Assembly (NCBI GenBank): GCA_003665825.1
Contig: QPFY01000004.1
Location: 992,001 to 1,056,000, forward strand
DNA length: 64,000 nt
Origin: Microbotryum silenes-acaulis
Taxonomy: Eukaryota; Basidiomycota; Microbotryomycetes; Microbotryales; Microbotryaceae
Reading direction: 5' to 3'
In this document: positions 60,066 through 64,000 of the stretch, piece after piece
Position numbering within the stretch: position 1 is the stretch's first letter
How the letters are laid out: the number at the start of each line of letters is the position of its first letter
Notes under the pieces: generated by a model
The model's database searches: none
Seen by the model: only the letters and a program-made list of their open reading frames with translations
Told to the model about the DNA's origin: nothing
Position numbers and translations under genes: made by a program

Positions 60066-60937
60066 ATGGACCCACCGCCACCTCTAGTCGATCCTACGGC
60101 GTGCTCCTCCCTAGCGGCGCCTGCTTCGAACGTGTTCTCCTCCAGCTCAGGCGTGACCCCCACTTCGACCACGTCATCGCCCGCGTCCAGCTTACCCCCC
60201 GATGCGATCCTCGATGCGCTCACGGCCAGTTACCCTGCTCTGGCCACATTGTCGTAGGTCAACTATCATCACTTGCTCCTATGTCAACCTGCGCCGTACT
60301 ACCTCCCTTCCCCCCTCCACCAGTTCGGAGCAAGTGAATGAACTCCTCCAAGACCCACACCTCTTCGACGCTTACTTCAACACGACCCCCCAAGCGCTCC
60401 AACTGCATCGTTTGCTCGAACAAGCAATGCAAGAGAACCTCGAGATCGCTCGTGGGTGGTCCAATTATCCTCAACGGCTTCCTCGCAAGCGTGTTGACGG
60501 TACAGTGTCTTGTGTGGTGGCAGAAAAGAACGAGGCGCTCCGACCACGACTGCAAGAATTGCGTGACCAGACGATGCATCACTTCCAGTCCGCGAATGAG
60601 CTCAAAGATCGATGGCAGTTGTTGGATCGAGCCCAGGCGGATCACTATCAGGTACGCTCACGAGCATCAACATTCCCCCCAAAGAGACCCCTTTGAACGG
60701 AAATTGACTCGCTCTCGACCCTATCCACAGCGCTTCCTCCCCGCGACCCAACAAGCCCGGCTATCCCGTGCGACCCACGCGCAGGAATACACCTCCGAAG
60801 CACTCGTCAACGCCTTCTTGGACGGCCAGATCGATGATCAGGTCTTTGTACAACAGTATAGAGCTGTGAGGGAGGTGTATCATCGGAGGGCTATAGGCTT
60901 GGAGAAGTGGCAGGACGGGAAGGTGAGTTGGAGATGA
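60066..60937 (+). CDS. VPS37: ESCRT-I subunit Vps37 (Mod(r) domain)
   Basis: Component of ESCRT-I in sorting ubiquitinated cargo at endosomes. Exons 60066-60253, 60324-60451, 60524-60651 and 60731-60937 join in phase to 216 residues. The N-terminus is Ser/Thr/Pro-rich. The Mod(r) coiled-coil domain is clear: LLQDPHLFDAYFNTTPQALQL, LLEQAMQENLEIA, QKNEALRPRLQELRDQT and, near the end, EALVNAFLDGQIDDQVFVQQYRAVREVYHRRA. Intron 2 (60452-60523, 72 nt) is a multiple of three with no stop; splicing it out gives the better coiled coil. The start is 197 bp from the divergent TCP11-like start. Confidence 0.85.
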
Positions 60938-61230
60938 GGGGGGGCGGGGAGGTGGCCCATGCCGTGGGCTGAGCGTTGCGGATGGATTTGTGTCTACGAT
61001 ACTTGTTGTATTCTTGGTGAGATACTGCGATTGTTTATTTCTCGAATTCGGGGCAGCATGGATACGTTGAGGGGTGAAAGGGGGAGAGAAAACGAAAAAT
61101 CGGCCAAAGAGGATCGAAGCCCTCCCTCAAGATGGAACAGCGAGGTGTGTGTTTGTATAGAGTGCAAAAAAAGATATTAAAGAGGCAGAGGCCTGTTGAA
61201 ATAGCTGAAAACTGAGACGTCCGGCGATGA
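60938..61230. other. Convergent 3' ends of VPS37 and SVF1
   Basis: About 290 bp, moderately AT-rich, no gene seen. Confidence 0.4.
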
Positions 61231-62932
61231 TCATGACACAAAAGTCGCCTCGCTGAACAGCGTCTGTGGGCGAGCATGGACGAGCAATCAGTTGACTGGA
61301 GACCATGACACCACTAATGATCACGCTGGCAGAGTATACTCACCCCTTTGACCGTCTTGGCCCCTTGTCCAGGTGTGACGACCTTGGCATCGACCGGGTT
61401 CAACCACGTATAGATGTAAGGTTTGGTCCCCGCGGCGTAGTTGACAAACTTCTTGAGCAGGTAAGGGATCTGACCCAAAACATCGACCTTGTCGACCAAA
61501 CCTTGCGTCGCGTAGGGTTCTCCCGGTTTGGAGGTAAGCAATTTTTGGTCAATCTCGGCAGAGGAGATGTCGTTGCTCGAAGCAGAAGGCTTCAAGTTGT
61601 CGCCCTCGCCCGAAAGGGTCAACCCTTCCCAGGTGTACTTGATCGCTCCAGGGGCATCGTAACCGGTCTCGACATCATTGACGGCCTCGTAGTGCAACGC
61701 GACCGAACCACCCTGGATCCCGTCCCCACCCGCCACGACGGCAACGAGTTTATCCCCGACGACGATCGAGCCAATATTGACCTTCTGGGAACCGTAAGCT
61801 GGGCAGGACGTGAACTCCATCATCGTCAACGCGACACCCTCCCCTCCCGAAGCGGGGGATTGGAAGTTGGCAAAGTTCCATGCGGAAGCGAGGACGTTGG
61901 GGCGCATGCCCTGGATTGCATGGATGAAGGTCCCTCGAGCGTCCTCGATCTGAATGACGTCCATGCCGAGGCGGAGGATGCCCTTGATCGCGCAACGGGG
62001 CCAAAAGCGATGCACGCAGTACCCATCCGCACCACCCGAAAGGTCGGGTTGTGTCCCCGGTTGGGTCGTCGCCGGTTTGAGTTGGCCAAAGTAACTCATC
62101 CCACCTCGAGGACCGGCGCCGAGCTTCCAGCCGGGCGTCAAGGCCTCGTACGTCAACGAGATCTGCGTCTCGTCGTCGTACTTGCCCTGGATCGTGTACA
62201 GGTTCGGCTTGCTCGGGTCGACGGTGATGGTGAACTGATCCGATTTGGACGAGCGCTTGTCAAGCTTGGCGCCGCCGACGGTGAAGTTGGTGACCGCGGT
62301 CGACTTCCACACGTGCTTGGACGTGGTTGGGTTGACGTAGCGGAACGTGAATTGGATCGAAGGGTACCACACGCTGAGGAGACGAAAGGACCGGAATTAG
62401 TCATCGTGTCAAAAACGTCACGATAGAGCTCCCTTCCGATCTACGGTGTATGTCGGTGCTGGATCGCCATGCGCCTGAGCAGACCGGCCGAGCGCCGAGA
62501 CGGAGCGTGGAGCGAGGCGCGTCACTGAAGCCAAGCTGCTTGCTGCCTTGCTGCTCTGCTGCTCAGCGCTCATCGCGCTCATCTGCCCGCGAATCGAGAT
62601 CGCGCCGCGCGACGAGAGCGCCAGATTCGGACGGAGCGCACACAAGCCCGAGGTCGATCGCATCCTGAATGGAGCACTCGAGCACCCGTGCGAACCAGAA
62701 CCCACGACGTAGCAACTCACCCGACACTCGAATGAATGACCTGGCACATGATCAGCTCCCCCTGCTCGGTGGTGGCGTAGAAGGTCTGCGTCTCGGTGAC
62801 GAAGCCGCCGGCGCAGAGCCATTCCGTGTCCTCCTGCACCAGAGGGCCGTAGAACGCCTCTTGCGCAAAGTTGCGGTGCACCCCCGCAAAGTTGGGGCCC
62901 GTAGGCGCTGCCGAAACGAACCACGACGACAT
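61231..62932 (-). CDS. SVF1: Survival factor 1 (Svf1), lipid/ceramide-handling protein
   Basis: Svf1 protects against oxidative stress and is reported to carry ceramides from ER to Golgi. Exons 62932-62721, 62373-61344 and 61263-61231 join in phase to 424 residues. Two lipocalin-like halves are visible. Landmarks are WLCAGGFVTETQTFYATTEQG, VWYPSIQFTFRY, SYFGQLKPATTQPGT (split by the linker), YCVHRFWPRCAIKG, FIHAIQGMRPNVLASAWNFAN, and the end KGTLFSEATFVS. N-terminus MSSWFVSAAPTGPNFAGVH fits an amphipathic helix region. The last exon is 33 nt. Confidence 0.92.
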
Positions 62933-63427
62933 GATGAGAGAAGGATGGAGGTGGGTGGGAGGACGGAGAGTTGGTGGGGGTGGTCGGTCGCGGATCGGGG
63001 GTCAAGCTGTCCAGCGGGATCAGAATATCAGAACTACGGGCTGGCTTTCGCGCGGACCGGCCGGTAGATTATATTCCAGGGCCCCGACATGAGTTGGCGC
63101 CTTCATCCTAGAACCATGGCAAGTGTGATTATGTTAAAAATCAATCAGAAAATTTTGAAAACTCAAGCTAAAGTAGTTGGCTGCTCGCCTGGTTCAACCA
63201 CGAGCTGGAGTAAGTCCCGTATAATGATTAACTAGTTATTAATTAGTAAAGCGTCTCGCGGACCCGATCTGCGGGCCGAGCATTCATTATGATCCCCGCG
63301 GTCAACCGTTGGCCTGCGCTTGGATCTCCCCGACCGTCAGCCTCCTCGCGGCACCAACCGACGACGACAGTCATTCCTCCGAGTTGTACAAGGGAAAGAA
63401 CGTCGACCCTAACTCGAATCCTCTCCA
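62933..63427. other. Divergent region SVF1 / ELMO-like gene
   Basis: About 495 bp, with an AT-rich part at about 63120-63250. No gene recognised. Confidence 0.4.
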
Positions 63428-63960
63428 ATGGCATCAGAATCAGAGGTTTATTCTCCAGATGGAGGAGACTCATTCCGACGGGCCAGCGGGGCGAGTGACG
63501 CTGGCACGGACACGGACACGAGCGCACCCCCACCACCCGTTCCGCCGAGACCGGCCCCCACAGTCTATGTCACCTATGGTCAGTCCACACCGATGCATCG
63601 CATTGCAAACAAACAAACAAAAAACTGTTACCGTCCCCCGGCGTCAATAGTTGACGCTTGTCCCTGTTTTACTCCACAGGCGCGCGTTCGGTCAAGGCTC
63701 GCATCGACCGTGAAGTGCCCCTGGATGAGATCATCGCTCAACTCGTCAACTCGCAACAGCTCGCCGTCGCTGAACCAGCCGCTCTATTCGCCCTGAGGGA
63801 GAAGGAATCCGGATCACTTGTGACCGAGGAGAACTTGGACCGATTCCTGGATCGCGGCGCAGCGTTCGTTCAATCAGCTCTTGCCTGTCGCTCGGCGCTC
63901 GCTCAAGCCAGACCCAGCCCCCCTGTGCCCGAATCCTCGCCTTGCATTTGCGAGCGATAG
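63428..63960 (+). CDS. ELMO-like protein, N-terminal part (may continue past the window)
   Basis: Exons 63428-63578 and 63680 onward join in phase; read through, the frame stops at 63958-63960 after 143 residues. After a Pro/Ser-rich start (SAPPPPVPPRPAP), the stretch SVKARIDREVPLDEIIAQLV to ALFALREKESGSLVTEENLDRF resembles the ubiquitin-like N-terminal domain of ELMO proteins (ELMO partners DOCK Rac-GEFs). ELMO proteins are several hundred residues long, so another intron near 63880-63960 and more exons beyond the window end are likely. The stop may therefore be intronic. Confidence 0.5.
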
Positions 63961-64000
63961 CCGTTCTCTGCCCTGAACCCGGAGCTCATCTGCTGGAACC

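Overview
This window is nuclear DNA of a fungus, most likely a basidiomycetous yeast of the Pucciniomycotina (red-yeast or Microbotryomycetes type). The basis is a GC-rich genome, genes cut by many 45-150 bp GT-AG introns with CTAAC/CTGAC-like branch sites, and basidiomycete-style protein families. The genus is inferred, not proved. About twenty host genes could be rebuilt by joining exons in phase; splice coordinates were read from the sequence by eye.

Layout. 1-13 kb: 3' part of mitochondrial EF-Tu (TUF1), RPL31 (minus), SPT5, pescadillo/NOP7 and a secreted GPI-anchored Kre9/Knh1-like protein. 13-23 kb: an 18-exon ABCC transporter, an AMACR/CoA-transferase III enzyme (minus) and the RNase P/MRP subunit POP4. 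22.5-24.7 kb: a gene-poor stretch with a poly-C tract and a short repeat. 24.7-38 kb: a multi-span membrane protein (DUF6534-like), URB2 (minus), DBP9, a Maf-type nucleotide pyrophosphatase and a short SGT1 with no TPR domain. 38-44.8 kb: a TAP-type alpha/beta-hydrolase gene (minus) split by a 4.5-kb Ty1/copia retrotransposon. 45-46.2 kb: AGATATC-rich blocks flanking about 1 kb of unassigned sequence. 46.8-64 kb: TSR4/PDCD2, an unusual kinase-like protein (minus), a LINE relic (minus), the PP2A activator RRD1/PTPA (minus), a Ste20/FRAY-type kinase, a TCP11/SOK1-domain protein (minus), VPS37, SVF1 (minus) and the start of an ELMO-like gene that may run off the window.

Functional themes. Several genes serve ribosome production or RNA work (RPL31, NOP7, URB2, DBP9, TSR4, POP4, SPT5). 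The gene order looks like ordinary dense fungal packing with divergent and convergent pairs; I see no operon-like system or biosynthetic cluster.

The most interesting part is the copia insertion. It has a 5-bp target duplication, nearly identical LTRs, and a primer site complementary to the initiator-tRNA anticodon arm, with the gag ATG inside that site. Its gag is shortened, it carries a homopolymer frameshift, and one LTR has an 82-bp duplication. The interrupted host gene has an independent in-frame stop codon. A second point of interest is a LINE relic whose 3' tail is found again 28 kb away.
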